A DNA stretch of 64,000 nucleotides from Plasmodiophora brassicae. Taxonomy: Eukaryota; Endomyxa: Phytomyxea; Phytomyxea; Plasmodiophorida. The notes beneath the pieces were generated by a model, which ran no database searches, was not told where the DNA came from, and was given only the letters and a program-made list of their open reading frames with translations. Every line of letters starts with the position of its first letter. Position 1 is the first letter of the stretch. This document shows positions 1 to 10,126 of this stretch, one piece after another. The position numbers were made by a program, and so were the translations under genes. The DNA is taken from assembly GCA_036867785.1 (NCBI GenBank), contig CP145426.1, positions 1-64,000 on the forward strand, written 5' to 3'.

Positions 1-399
1 TAAAACCCTAAAACCCTAAAGCCCTAAAACCCTAAAACCCTAAAACCCTAAAACCCTAAAACCCTAAAACCCTAAAACCCTAAAAACCCTAAAACCCTAA
101 AACCCTAAAACCCTAAAACCCTAAAACCCTAAAACCCTAAAACCCTAAAACCCTAAAACCCTAAAACCCTAAAACCCTAAAACCCTAAAACCCTAAAACC
201 CTAAAACCCTAAAACCCTAAAACCCTAAAACCCTAAAACCCTAAAACCCTAAAACCCTAAAACCCTAAAACCCTAAAACCCTAAAAACCCTAAAACCCTA
301 AAACCCTAAAACCCTAAAAAACCCTAAAAAACCCTAAAAAACCCTAAAACCCTAAGCCCTAAAAACCCTAAAACCCTAAAAAACCCTAAAACCCTAAGC
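1..399. repeat. Telomere, CCCTAAAA repeats (TTTTAGGG type)
   Basis: Nearly uninterrupted 8-bp CCCTAAAA units run from the first base to about 399. Unit length varies (CCCTAAAAA, CCCTAAAAAA, GCCCTAAAA), and the variants cluster at the inner edge, as expected for old proximal telomere DNA. The C-rich strand reads 5' to 3' inward, so this is a true left chromosome end. TTTTAGGG telomeres are known from several algae and protists. Coding sequence starts within about 50 bp of the last repeat. Confidence 0.97.
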
Positions 400-448
400 C
401 CATCGCCTGGCGAGCCCTGGATCCGTGCTGGACCCCTCAGTCGCGTCG

Positions 449-3376
449 ATGCAACACATCACGTTCGCCGAGTGGGTGGCATTCAATTGGATGTCGCCCG
501 GCGTGGACACGCTGCCGCACGTAGCGCTCTGGCGTGACGTCATGTCCATCGTGCCGCTTAGTCGTTTCCGAGAGGCCGACGTCATGCGCGCGTTGGTGAC
601 GAGGGTACAAGGCAGGCGCCGAGCCCTGGGGCGTGATGTCATTCACGTGTCGTTGCGTCTACGCTGGGATGGCCGTGTCGTACATCCTCCCGTCGTCCTT
701 GTTGATGCGCCTCCGGAGCGAGTCACCGACGCCTATCTCCGCATGCTCATGGCGTCCGGCGACAGCAGCCCGGCCCAGCGTCGTGCACTGCGCCAGCGTC
801 CGGCGGGTCGATGGGTGCCTACCGCCGAGTTCAAGAACATCCTCCAGCAGGTCGTCATGCTGGTCCCGCCACTCTGTGATCCCGACCTGATCGTACCGTT
901 GACGTCAGCTGGATCGCTGCAGATCAGCAAGGTCCCGCTGTCGTCGCGGTCGGTCACCCTGGCGCAGGCTCAAGGGTCGTGGGCGGAGCTGCCGCTGCCG
1001 TCCGCCTTCCACGGGAACAAGCATCGCCGGCATTGGCCGTGGGAAGCCATGGCCCTGATCATGGGCGTGATGCATTCGAGGAAGGACGGGAAAGGCACCC
1101 CGGTCTTGGTCGATTGGGACGGGTTCCTGGGCGATCCACACAACGCGGTGCTGGTTCAGAGGCCCTGCGTCGACGACACGATTGAACTGTCGAAGTCGCC
1201 CCGGCAGATGTCGACGCAGGTCAGCAAACTCGTCAAGAGCGTGTCTGGTCTGTGGCCGTCACCCGTGGACCTGTCCAAGTGGGGCCTGCAGCAGAGGATC
1301 ATCCTTATGATCTTCCATGCGCGCGGCCTCGGTCGACGAGTGTTGACGTACGTGGGTGAGAAGAGGAACGCTGACGAGCGGGACGGCGATGACCACGTCG
1401 TCGACATGTCGGCGGTCCTCAGGTCGCTGGACGCAGGCGCGGTTGAGTGGGACGACTTCGCCCACGAACTCATGCTGATCGGCGCTGTCGGCGCCAAGCT
1501 CAACGAGGTCTGGTGCGCGACGAAGCACACCTACGACGTCTTGCTGGTGGCGATCGAACTCATCGTCCTGACGTCGAGGCGCCAGAACGATGTCGTCGTT
1601 GAGCGGATCGCGTCGCTCGTTGCCCGGCTTGTGCCGATGTACCTGGACGCCGTCCGAAGGCGGCGAAGCGGCATCGACGTTGCCGGTGCCAACGGATCTG
1701 AGGACGGCGGTGCAGGAGACGACGCCGGTGACGAGCGCCGCCCCGTACGCAGGACAGTAACCAGTCGGCGGGCAGCACTACTGCAGAACCGGTCGGCAAT
1801 CAGGTGCCGACGAACTGTACGTGTACTGATGATATTCGCCTTGATTGTGCAATCCTGCTGATCCACTGTGGGCCTGAACAGAGTACGATGGATGTGGACC
1901 CGATGTCGAGCGACGACGACAGCGACGCACCGTCCCAGGACACGAACGACGTTTGCGAGTCGTCCTCCAGGTCGTCGGAGTACAGGGTGATTTGGGTTAG
2001 AAGGTATTGCGAGCGGGGTGTAGACTGAACCCCCGTGACATTGCAGGCACCCAAGCTTACTTGCAAGCGGAGGAGGGTTCAAGTGGCTCTCCTCGCGAAA
2101 CGCCCAGCGAGGAAGCGCAGACAGGTTTGCCAATTGCCAACGCCGGTACTGTGGCGAGGGAGACAGCTGACATGCGTGCAATAACTGCAGGTCCACGAAC
2201 GACCTGCTGTCGACCGTTCGAGCCGCACCGAACGAATCGCCCACAGCGATCCCGCCCAAGGGTCGGAACCTCCTGCGCAGGTACGAAACGCGATCCAATT
2301 GTCATCGACGCTGCTGAAGTTGACGTTCAGGAGTGTGGTGCTGACACGCTACTTCCAGCGGGCATATCGAACGTGGATGCGGCCGGCGTCTGCCGGCAGA
2401 TTTGCTTCGCCATTGCACCGGTCCATATCCTGCGTCGTTTGCCTGGATGGCACCGCGTGTCGGGCGACGCGCCCTGGGTGGGCCTGTTCAACCAGGTGAT
2501 GAACCCCCGCCTGGATGCGAACGTGGCGTCGTACGCGCTCGTTGAGCTCATCAGCAGCCTGGGCAACGCCGACCGGGCGACACGGTCGTTTCCTGCCGGA
2601 CATCAGCACGACGCAGACGACTTCGTCCTGGAACTGCTATCGCAGATGGAGGCATACCGTATGGTCGGCGCTGATGGACAGCCGATTGTTGGCAGTCTCG
2701 TCGAGTTCGTCGAACACGTGGTTGATACGTGTGCCACCTGCGGCCATGCCTCGTCGCGCCCGCCTTGTCAGCAGCCCGTCGTCATGCTGCAGGGCTGCCA
2801 CCGGCGAGTCAAACTCTCAACGGTTCTGGTCGGGGAGCAGTCGGAGACGATCACCAGGAGGTGCACCTCCAACGTTCCCTGCCAACCTGGTCACGATGTC
2901 GAGCACCGGTCGACAACGTTCCGCCACATGGCCAGGAGTCCAACGCCGGGGTCACTGTTGATTGTTCGGCAGGATCCGATGGAGATCGTCCAGCAACCCG
3001 GCCCTGACGGAGCGCAGATCAGCATGGCGCGTCGTAGGACCACGGTGGTAGGTGCAGGACATCAAGCGATGATGATGGGTGGATCTCTTGGATGTCTGAT
3101 ATCTCCTGTGGGCAGGACGTGGTGCCAGAAGTGACGTTTCAGACTGGCAGAGCGTACTTCGATCTCGTTGGCCTGGTCGATTACCAGGGTAGTGACACCC
3201 AATTGGCTGGGCACGATGAAGGGCATTATATATCCTGGGTCAAGCAACCCGGTGGTTCCTGGGTCTTCTGCGACACCAATCGCCTAGTGCGGTATGGAGA
3301 GTCCCAAGTGGCTAGCCTGCTCCACAAGCGCGTCTACAGGCTGCTCTTCTACAGATGCAATGGTATCCGTTCATAA
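449..3376 (+). CDS. Subtelomeric composite protein: unknown N-terminal domain plus USP-like cysteine protease domain
   Basis: Four exons are inferred: 449-1816, 1882-1970, 2024-3047 and 3116-3376, about 913 residues. All three introns (65, 53 and 68 bp) are GT-AG and keep the frame. Residues 1-456 match no family I recognise. An acidic and serine-rich linker follows, then a USP-like domain. The Cys box reads NVDAAGVCRQICFAIAP, where classical USPs have NxGNTCYMNS. Next come HQHDADDFVLELL, a single CxxC (CATCGH), and a C-terminal His box with GHYISW, WVFCDTN and a final LLFY. Cys, His and Asp/Asn positions are therefore present, but the oxyanion Asn before the Cys is replaced. A cysteine isopeptidase fold is likely; activity is uncertain. 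The first in-frame ATG after the telomere was taken as start. A second, broken copy of the USP-like part lies at 9.4-10.1 kb. Confidence 0.7.
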
Positions 3377-4650
3377 ACTTGTATTTGTAACTTAACACAC
3401 GGGACGGGTCTGTTTGAGGTGCAGCATCGAGAGCGTCGATGGTCGATTGTAAGGGTAGGCATTGCTTGGCCTAACCAGGCATGGCAACGTCATGGGATGG
3501 GTTTCATATGCGTCGACATGAAGGGACGGGCGCAACGTCGATGAACACGCTGGGGACGGACGGCGTCCCGCCCTGCTCTGGTCGGCACCAGCTGACGCCA
3601 GGAAGCCATGCATGGCCGGTGTACACGCGTGACAACTGGTTCTGCCTGTATTGAACGGTCCTGGTTGCCGCGATACGCCGGCCGGGATGGTGGCGATCGT
3701 CATCAGATAGCAGGCGTTCGCGTGGCGGCCGGTAGAAATGGACGTTGGGCAACCAGCAGCGTAGGCATGCGCAGCTGGGCTTGCGGACGGTGGCGCTGGC
3801 GGCGCCCTTGCTCGCTGTGGCCGACATGGAATGACGGGTTTATGGCAGGGACGCGAACGACCAACCGCAGCGATCGACAGGGGGTAGGCGTCGCCTCAGG
3901 CGTGGGACCAGGTGGTCGCAAGCCTGACGATGCGGTACAGCTACGGCTGCCGTCTCCTGTCCATCACATGTCAGAGGTCATGGTCGCTGGTCATACGCGC
4001 TACGGCGTACCTGTTCTGGATATACTTCATCCAGAGGTACTGAGCGCGTTGACACACCAGCAGCAGGTTGCATTGCCTTCCCCGGGGATGCGTTTTACAC
4101 GTGCCGATATGGTCGGCGGCGACGTCGGCGTGGACCTGTCGTCGGGGATACGCGACATGCGATAGCCCCAGGTGTGGAGCAGGTGGTCGGACCGCCTGGC
4201 ACCGCCCGGCATCGACGGCTGCCGTCTCCTGTCCAGCACATGTCTCAGCCCATGGTTGCTTGTCATACGCGATACTACTTACCTGTTCTGAATACAATTC
4301 ATCATCCAGAGGTACTGAGCCGCAGCAGGTTGCGTTGCCTTCGTTGGGGACGCCTTGGCCCGTGACGATATGGTCGGCGGAGACGGCGGCGGGGACGCAA
4401 GCAGGTCAGGCAGGCACGACATGTCGTCGGCGACCCGCGATGTGCGACGGCGCAGAACACCCGTTGAACCGTTTACGGCGATGTCGTGGACGACGTTGAC
4501 GACAGGCAGCGTAGCCGGGTCGTCGGCGACGACGACGACGCAACTACGGAGTGGTGCGCCCTGCTGGACTTTCGCCGAGGCCAGCCTTCATTGGAAATCC
4601 ATATACCGAGATGGAACTAGATCAGTAGGTACGAACTCGACTGCCCTCGT
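3377..4650. repeat. Degenerate subtelomeric repeat block A, no supported gene
   Basis: No conserved coding sequence was found. Related stretches recur inside the block: the segment near 3950-4080 (CCGTCTCCTGTCC..CACATGTC, then ACCTGTTCTG, then CCAGAGGTACTGAGC) is repeated in diverged form at 4225-4345. The part at 3610-3780 (GTATTGAACGG, then GGGCAACCAGCAG) matches 5290-5450 in block B. Short open frames in all phases are consistent with noise in GC-rich DNA. Confidence 0.6.
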
Positions 4651-4654
4651 TTAA

Positions 4655-5285
4655 TGTCGAGTACCTTCCCTCCGAAGAACCGCGAAGAGAAATTCGGCAC
4701 TCTCCACCCTTTGCGGACAGCGGGTCCCACACATCCGACTGTATTGTTCCTCGGTTACGTTCCCTTTACGTTTGTCGGGAACTCGTAAACGTTTGGCCCC
4801 TGCATCTTGCTGAAATTGTTAAAATGTGTTAACGCTCCCGGTTACGACGAGGAGCAATTCGGCACTCTCTCCTCGTTGCGGACAGCGGGCCACACACCTC
4901 CGAGTGTATTGTTCCTCGGTTACCTTCCCTTTAGGTTTGTCTTATTGTCGTAAACTTGTAAAGGGATGGCCTCTGCACCGTATTGAAATTCGTAAAGTGT
5001 GTTAACGCTCCCGATTACGACGAAGGGCAATTCGGCACTGTCTCCCCGTTGCGGATAGCGGGTCTGAGACATCCGATCGAGAGTATTGTTCCTTGGCTAT
5101 GATCCCCTTCGGTTGGTCTTATTGTCATCAACTCGTACATGTACGGCACCTGCACCTTACTGAAATTCTGAAAATGTATTAACGCCCGCTTACGTCGAGG
5201 AGCAACACGGCACCCTCCGCCCGTTGCGGGCAGCGGGTCTCACACATACGAATGTACTGTTCCTTGGTTACGCTCTTCACGTGTG
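4655..5285. repeat. Tandem repeat, about 4 copies of a 165-175 bp unit
   Basis: The motif AATTCGGCACTCTC and its variants occurs at 4691, 4856, 5029 and 5204, giving periods of 165, 173 and 175 bp. Each unit also carries TTGCGGACAGCGGG, TGTTCCTCGGTTAC and GTGTTAACGCTCCCG in the same order. It is less GC-rich than its surroundings and has no long open frame. It looks like a short subtelomeric satellite. Confidence 0.85.
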
Positions 5286-6900
5286 GGTGTACGCGCATGT
5301 CAACATGTTCAGCGTGTATTGAACGGCCACGGTTATCGGGATATAGCGTCAAGGATGCTGCACGATCGTTGTCGAAAGTCAGGTGTCCGCGAGGCTTCCG
5401 GCAGCAACGGGCGCTGGGCACCGCTACCCTGCTGGGCAACCAGCAGAGTTGGCAGAGGCAGCCGACCAGGCAGATGGGGGGCCGGCGACGCATTTGCACC
5501 AGTGCCCGTCATCGCAGGACGGTTCAGGGCAGACGGCGAATTGCATCCGGCGGCTAGGGTGGGGCAGTCGACCGCGTCACGTGTGGAGCAGAATGACAAT
5601 TTGGCAGAACCACGGCTGCTTGAAGGCTCCCATGATGGACAAGCGACGTCCCACGGCAGCTGGCTTAGCCTGTTCATCACATGTCAGAGGCGAAGGTCAT
5701 ATCGCATCAGCCGAGAAACTATACCTGTCCTGGAATCGCACCCAGAGATATTGGGCGCGCTTAAGGAAGATGATCACGTTCCGCTGTCCTAGTAGACGAT
5801 GTGTTGGCCCGGTCGCAGCGACGTCGGCGCGGACGCAAGCAGGGCAGGCAGCCGTATCAGGCGATGGGGCATCTTGGCAACGACACGCTCCTGACCAGGA
5901 GATGCACAGAAGCCCAGCAGGCCCCCTTATGGTCGCGTTGCAGGTGATCCCGTTGGCCCATGTCGGTGCTCGGCGGTGACTTCGACGCGGACGTAAGCAC
6001 GGCGAGCAGCACGACGGGTCGTTGGGGACCCGCAGCCTGCAGACGCGAACTTAGTCGAATATCGCGATGTAGTGGGCGGCATTGACGACCGGCAGCGTCG
6101 TAACTGGCGACGGCAGTGTCCTGTGCAGAACGTGTGAGGCCGTGATCATTTGCATTAGACAGCGGTCCGTACCGGAGCATGGCGTCGTCCAGACGTGTTG
6201 GGCGCGTTGGCAATACGTCCAGTGGGATGCATCGATTACGTCACAGTCGATCGCAGGAACAGCGAGCAGGCGCCTCGGGACGTCGACGACTCGAGAGACG
6301 CGAGGACGAACACAACGCAGCAGGCAGGCACCGCTCGACACGCAGACAGGGAGGCCGGCGACGACATCGACTGGTTAGCCCGCTATCAACGCATGGTGCC
6401 GGGCATGGGGCGTGCATGACCAATTGTTCCAAGCGTCGGAAGCCACCACGCCGGGGTCATGTTGGACCTGGTCCGACTCGACGGCATGAGACTGCATAAG
6501 GGCGGTGTCGAACGCGTCAGAGGGCCTGGGACACTGTGCAACAAACGATGACTCGTACCTGTCCTCGAGGTGCAACGGCTTACGGCGCAGACACTGGCAG
6601 GGCACGCGGTCGCGACAGGTCGTCGGCGATCGGCGAGGTGCGATGGTGAACATCGTGGCGTATCGGGAAGCCGTGTACGGCGATGTAGTGGGCGGCGTCG
6701 ACCACCGGCTTGGTCGTCGGATCGTCGGCGATTGGCAGGGGACGTGGGCGATCGGCTGCATCGTCAGCGTCGTCAGTCGCAGCGCAACACGGAGTCGGCG
6801 ACTGATTCACGCCGACACGGCATCCGTCGGCCGGAGGCGCGATGTCGTCCACAGGTCCCATACTGCCGCCACCGGCGTGGGCGAAAGCTAAAGCGGCAAC
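5286..6900. repeat. Degenerate subtelomeric repeat blocks B and C, no supported gene
   Basis: 5290-6050 is a diverged copy of block A: shared features include GTATTGAACGGCC, GGGCAACCAGCAG and GCGGACGCAAGCAGG. 6060-6900 repeats a second motif set: GCGATGTAGTGGGCGGC occurs at about 6065 and 6676, followed by a TCGTCGGCGA-rich stretch. The last part, from about 6540 on (GATGACTCGTACCTGTCC), is matched again at 12.65 kb. No protein family is recognisable in any frame. Confidence 0.55.
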
Positions 6901-7056
6901 GTTGCTCGGCAAAGGGGCTTAACGTCCCAAAAAACTGGGTCCATAAATGCGATTTTTTTGGGCCGATTTCTTCTTGCGTCATGCGTTGTCAGCTGTCAGA
7001 CGGCCCTACTCATCGAACTCGACGATTGCTGCGCTGCCAAATTGAACGCGACCACG

Positions 7057-9411
7057 ATGGAATGGAACGCCCTCCATCAGACGTTTCGATGCTCTGCACC
7101 AGGAATGCTGGCGACTCGTTTGCAGATGGCCGCCATCCTGGCTGCTGCGGGGACAATGGTGCCGGAACCCCTGCTGGGCATGACCGGCTCCGAGGCCGCC
7201 TTGCAACTCGTTCGCCAGTGCTGGGTCAATCGGCCCCTGTCCGACACCGAGCGCGAGAGGCTCGCCAACGTCTCCGAGTTCAGCCATCGCGAGCCGACTC
7301 TGGCGATCGTATGCGACGACCTGCTTCGGTACACGACGTCGTTCGAATTTCTGTACAGCAACGGGCAGTCAGAGGCGAAACCGGAACCTGACGTTGCGCA
7401 ACGTGAAGCCGAAAACGACCTCCTGAATGCATCGTTTGGCGAACTCCGATCCAGGATGCGATCGCCGATCCAGTCGAACCGGCTTCGACAGTGGCTGCTG
7501 CCTGGAGAATCCATACGCCCGGGCCTATTTGCTCAGTCGAGTCTCGTCGCGGTACGATCGACTCGCGTACTGCCAACAGTCGAACGATTGCCACGGAGCC
7601 CTGTTGGTCGCGACGTCGTAAAGCAGTTCGAGGCTGAGCTCCGTGCACTGCTTGTTCACAGCGACCCATCCGGTTCTGTGCCCGAATTCCCAATCGGTGC
7701 GCTCGATTCGAAGAAACAGCCGTCGAAGGTCTTCGAAGAGGTTCTCCGCGCCCTCGAACGGTCATGGGGCACCCACCATCAGCTTCCTCGCCCACGACGA
7801 TCGTCCCAGGTGGAGGTCATGGCCGTTGTCAGGCGCATGGCGGCACGCGTGGACGCGCTGGTCGACGTGCAGCATCAGTTCCTGAAAACCGTCCTTATTG
7901 ATAACCGCGATCCTGTCTACGAATGGCTTCTGCTGTCGAACCGGGCGCCGGTCCTCTGCTTCACGGATCTGCTCCGAATCGCTCTGCGCGCTCCAGAATG
8001 CACTGAACTGATGCCGTTCCTCAGTTCAGGCGCCCGTGACGATTACCGGTCGGCGACGTTGACGTTTCTAGAGCTGCTCGTCCTGCGCGGCCGCCTTTGT
8101 CGCATCGTCCAGCACGAAGGCAATGAAGCGATGCAGATTCGCGAACTGGAGACCTTTCGACAATGGGACACGTCGCAGCACGCCGGCTGGCTCGTGTTTG
8201 AAGTCGAGGGCGACATCCAGATCCGCCCCGAGCAATACGCCATGGCTCGGCACCTGCTGGACAACGCTGGAGCGATATCCCAATTGAACATGGGGATGGG
8301 CAAGACACGGGTTATCCTGCCGATGCTGATTATCGATGCTGTTGCACGAGGCGACCGCGTACGCGTCAACGTGCTCGACGCTTTGTGGCATGAGACGCTG
8401 GAATACTACCGCCTGCATTTAACGGCCAGCGCGTTGGCCGTTCGCATCGCTGAGTTTCCGTTCAGTCGCGACGTGGACGTCGGCAAAGGCACAATCAAGC
8501 TATTGAAGCAAGTGCTGGCTTGCTCAAACTGCTTCGTCGTCGCCCCGCAACATCGTGTTTCACTCATCTTGAAGATCGCTGAGCTTCGTTTGGCTGAAGA
8601 TCGCGAGGTTCAAAGTCTGGCCAACCTTCTTCATCGCGCGGAGAGTTCCGTCTCGTTTCGCGATATCTTTGACGAAAGCGATGCGCTGCTTCACTACCGG
8701 TACGCTCTAGTGTATGCGGTCGGTACACCGACACGTCTGGAGCACTGCGACGAGCGCATCACGGCCGCATGCATCCTGCTTCGTGCCATCAACCGAGCCG
8801 ATGATGGCGCCAGGCTGGGCACGCTGCTCGCCCGCCCAGGATTCTCGACGCGATACCCAGCGGGATCGCGGGGCGACTTCTCGCCGGTGCACCTAGCCGC
8901 TAGGCAGGATCGGCACAACGATCCCGATCGGCAACTTCTCCGGCAACTCATTGCTGCTCAGTTGCTGGATGGTGCCCGCACAGATGACGATCTCGATTGG
9001 TTGGACGCCTGGTCTACCCGGCGTGCCAGTGATGAGCTCCGCGAAGCATTGCTTCGATTCCTCGTCGACGACGAGTTCGAAGATGAGCGATCGCTTCTTA
9101 CTTCATTCCCCGAAGACCATCGTCCCCTCGTCCTGGCTCAACGAGGGTTGTTGGCGTTTGGCCGCATCGAGTTCGCGTTGGAACAGCGGAACCGCGTCAA
9201 TTATGGCATTGACGTTCATCGTCGCCCGAAGCGCCTGGCGGTCCCGTTCGTCGCGGCGGACGTCCCATCGTCGAGGTCGGAGTTCGCCGATCCCGATATC
9301 TCCATTCTGCTCACCACGCTGCCGCGTGCACCGGTCGGTGATCATTGTACCCGTCACGCCTGCTTTACTGACCGTCCGCTCGCTGTAGGCACAAGACAAG
9401 AGGACGCGTGA
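7057..9411 (+). CDS. DUF3638/DUF3645 P-loop protein, partial
   Basis: An open frame of about 785 residues is counted from the first ATG; the frame itself is open from 6958. The middle carries the DUF3638 signature: FEVEGDIQIRPEQYAMARHL, then QLNMGMGKTRVILPML, a Walker A-like loop where the family usually has GEGKS. FPFSRD and the Walker B-like DESDALLHYRYALVYAVG follow. The end carries DUF3645: RLAVPFVAADVPSSRSEF, then DPDISILLTTL. In fungi, animals and plants these domains sit in proteins of 2,000-3,500 residues, often labelled ubiquitin hydrolase-like without proof. The homology stops right after DUF3645, so this is a piece of a larger gene or a shortened relative. USP-like sequence begins immediately downstream and could once have been part of the same transcript. 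Function is unknown. Confidence 0.8.
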   Translation: MEWNALHQTFRCSAPGMLATRLQMAAILAAAGTMVPEPLLGMTGSEAALQLVRQCWVNRPLSDTERERLANVSEFSHREPTLAIVCDDLLRYTTSFEFLYSNGQSEAKPEPDVAQREAENDLLNASFGELRSRMRSPIQSNRLRQWLLPGESIRPGLFAQSSLVAVRSTRVLPTVERLPRSPVGRDVVKQFEAELRALLVHSDPSGSVPEFPIGALDSKKQPSKVFEEVLRALERSWGTHHQLPRPRRSSQVEVMAVVRRMAARVDALVDVQHQFLKTVLIDNRDPVYEWLLLSNRAPVLCFTDLLRIALRAPECTELMPFLSSGARDDYRSATLTFLELLVLRGRLCRIVQHEGNEAMQIRELETFRQWDTSQHAGWLVFEVEGDIQIRPEQYAMARHLLDNAGAISQLNMGMGKTRVILPMLIIDAVARGDRVRVNVLDALWHETLEYYRLHLTASALAVRIAEFPFSRDVDVGKGTIKLLKQVLACSNCFVVAPQHRVSLILKIAELRLAEDREVQSLANLLHRAESSVSFRDIFDESDALLHYRYALVYAVGTPTRLEHCDERITAACILLRAINRADDGARLGTLLARPGFSTRYPAGSRGDFSPVHLAARQDRHNDPDRQLLRQLIAAQLLDGARTDDDLDWLDAWSTRRASDELREALLRFLVDDEFEDERSLLTSFPEDHRPLVLAQRGLLAFGRIEFALEQRNRVNYGIDVHRRPKRLAVPFVAADVPSSRSEFADPDISILLTTLPRAPVGDHCTRHACFTDRPLAVGTRQEDA

Positions 9412-10126
9412 AGTCGTGGCTGGACTTGCGAAGCGTCCTTTCCAGGCATCCAAACCGGTTCGAAACTGACATCGCCGGTACTCAGGCCAAGATGACCTGT
9501 AACACGCACGCGTTGTCCAAGGCATCCGAACGTACTCCTGGCGAACGTGCGAGCCGGTCCGCACAAGACGTCGACCGCGAATCGATCGAAGAAGCGCAAC
9601 GTCCTGCACAGGTGCGCTATACTGTGGTAATTGGCATAATCGACGCTGACATTGACATTTAGGAGCGTGACGCTCGGTCGATCATGCCAGCGGGCATATC
9701 GAACATTGATGCGGCAGGCGTTTGCCGGTCCATTTGCTACGCCATCGCTCCGATGCAGATCGTCCGTGCATTGGCCGGCTGGGAATGTGTCTCCGGCCCC
9801 GTGCCCTCTGGATTGACCTGCGCGTCTGGATCAGCACGAGGCGTCCGCTACGTTGGTTGAGCTCATCAAGGTCATCAGCGACGCTGACCTGGCGACGAGT
9901 TCGTTCCATGCCGGGGGACATCATGACGCGGATGATTTCGTACTGGAGATGTTAGGGCAGATGCCGGCATACGCGGTCTTCGGAGCCAATGGTCAACCGA
10001 TCGTTGACACGTGCACGACATGCGGCCACACAACTAGGCGCCCGCCCTGCGACGTTCCGGTTCTCATGCTGGGTGGTTCGCACGGCCGAACGACCCTCGC
10101 CGACGCGTTACTGCGAGAGCACATGT
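9408..10126 (+). pseudogene. Truncated USP-like copy, cut by a LINE
   Basis: This region repeats the subtelomeric USP-like module of the first gene: DIAGTQA, then PAGISNIDAAGVCRSICYAI (first gene: PAGISNVDAAGVCRQICFAI), then HHDADDFVLEMLGQM and CTTCGHTTRRPPC. The frame changes between the Cys-box part (frame starting at 9682) and the later part (frame from 9853), with sequence missing near 9800-9850. At about 10126, just after the position matching VLVGEQ in the first gene, similarity ends and LINE reverse transcriptase sequence starts. The C-terminal His box is absent. It is a pseudogene by truncation and frameshift. Confidence 0.75.

Noticed and set aside
1-399. CRISPR-like or satellite array
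   Set aside because: The period is 8 bp with no spacers and lies at the very end; it is a telomere.
2007-2046. USP-like gene starting independently at 2007
   Set aside because: The codon at 2007 is TTG, and a 53-bp intron (1971-2023) links this frame in phase to the upstream exons.
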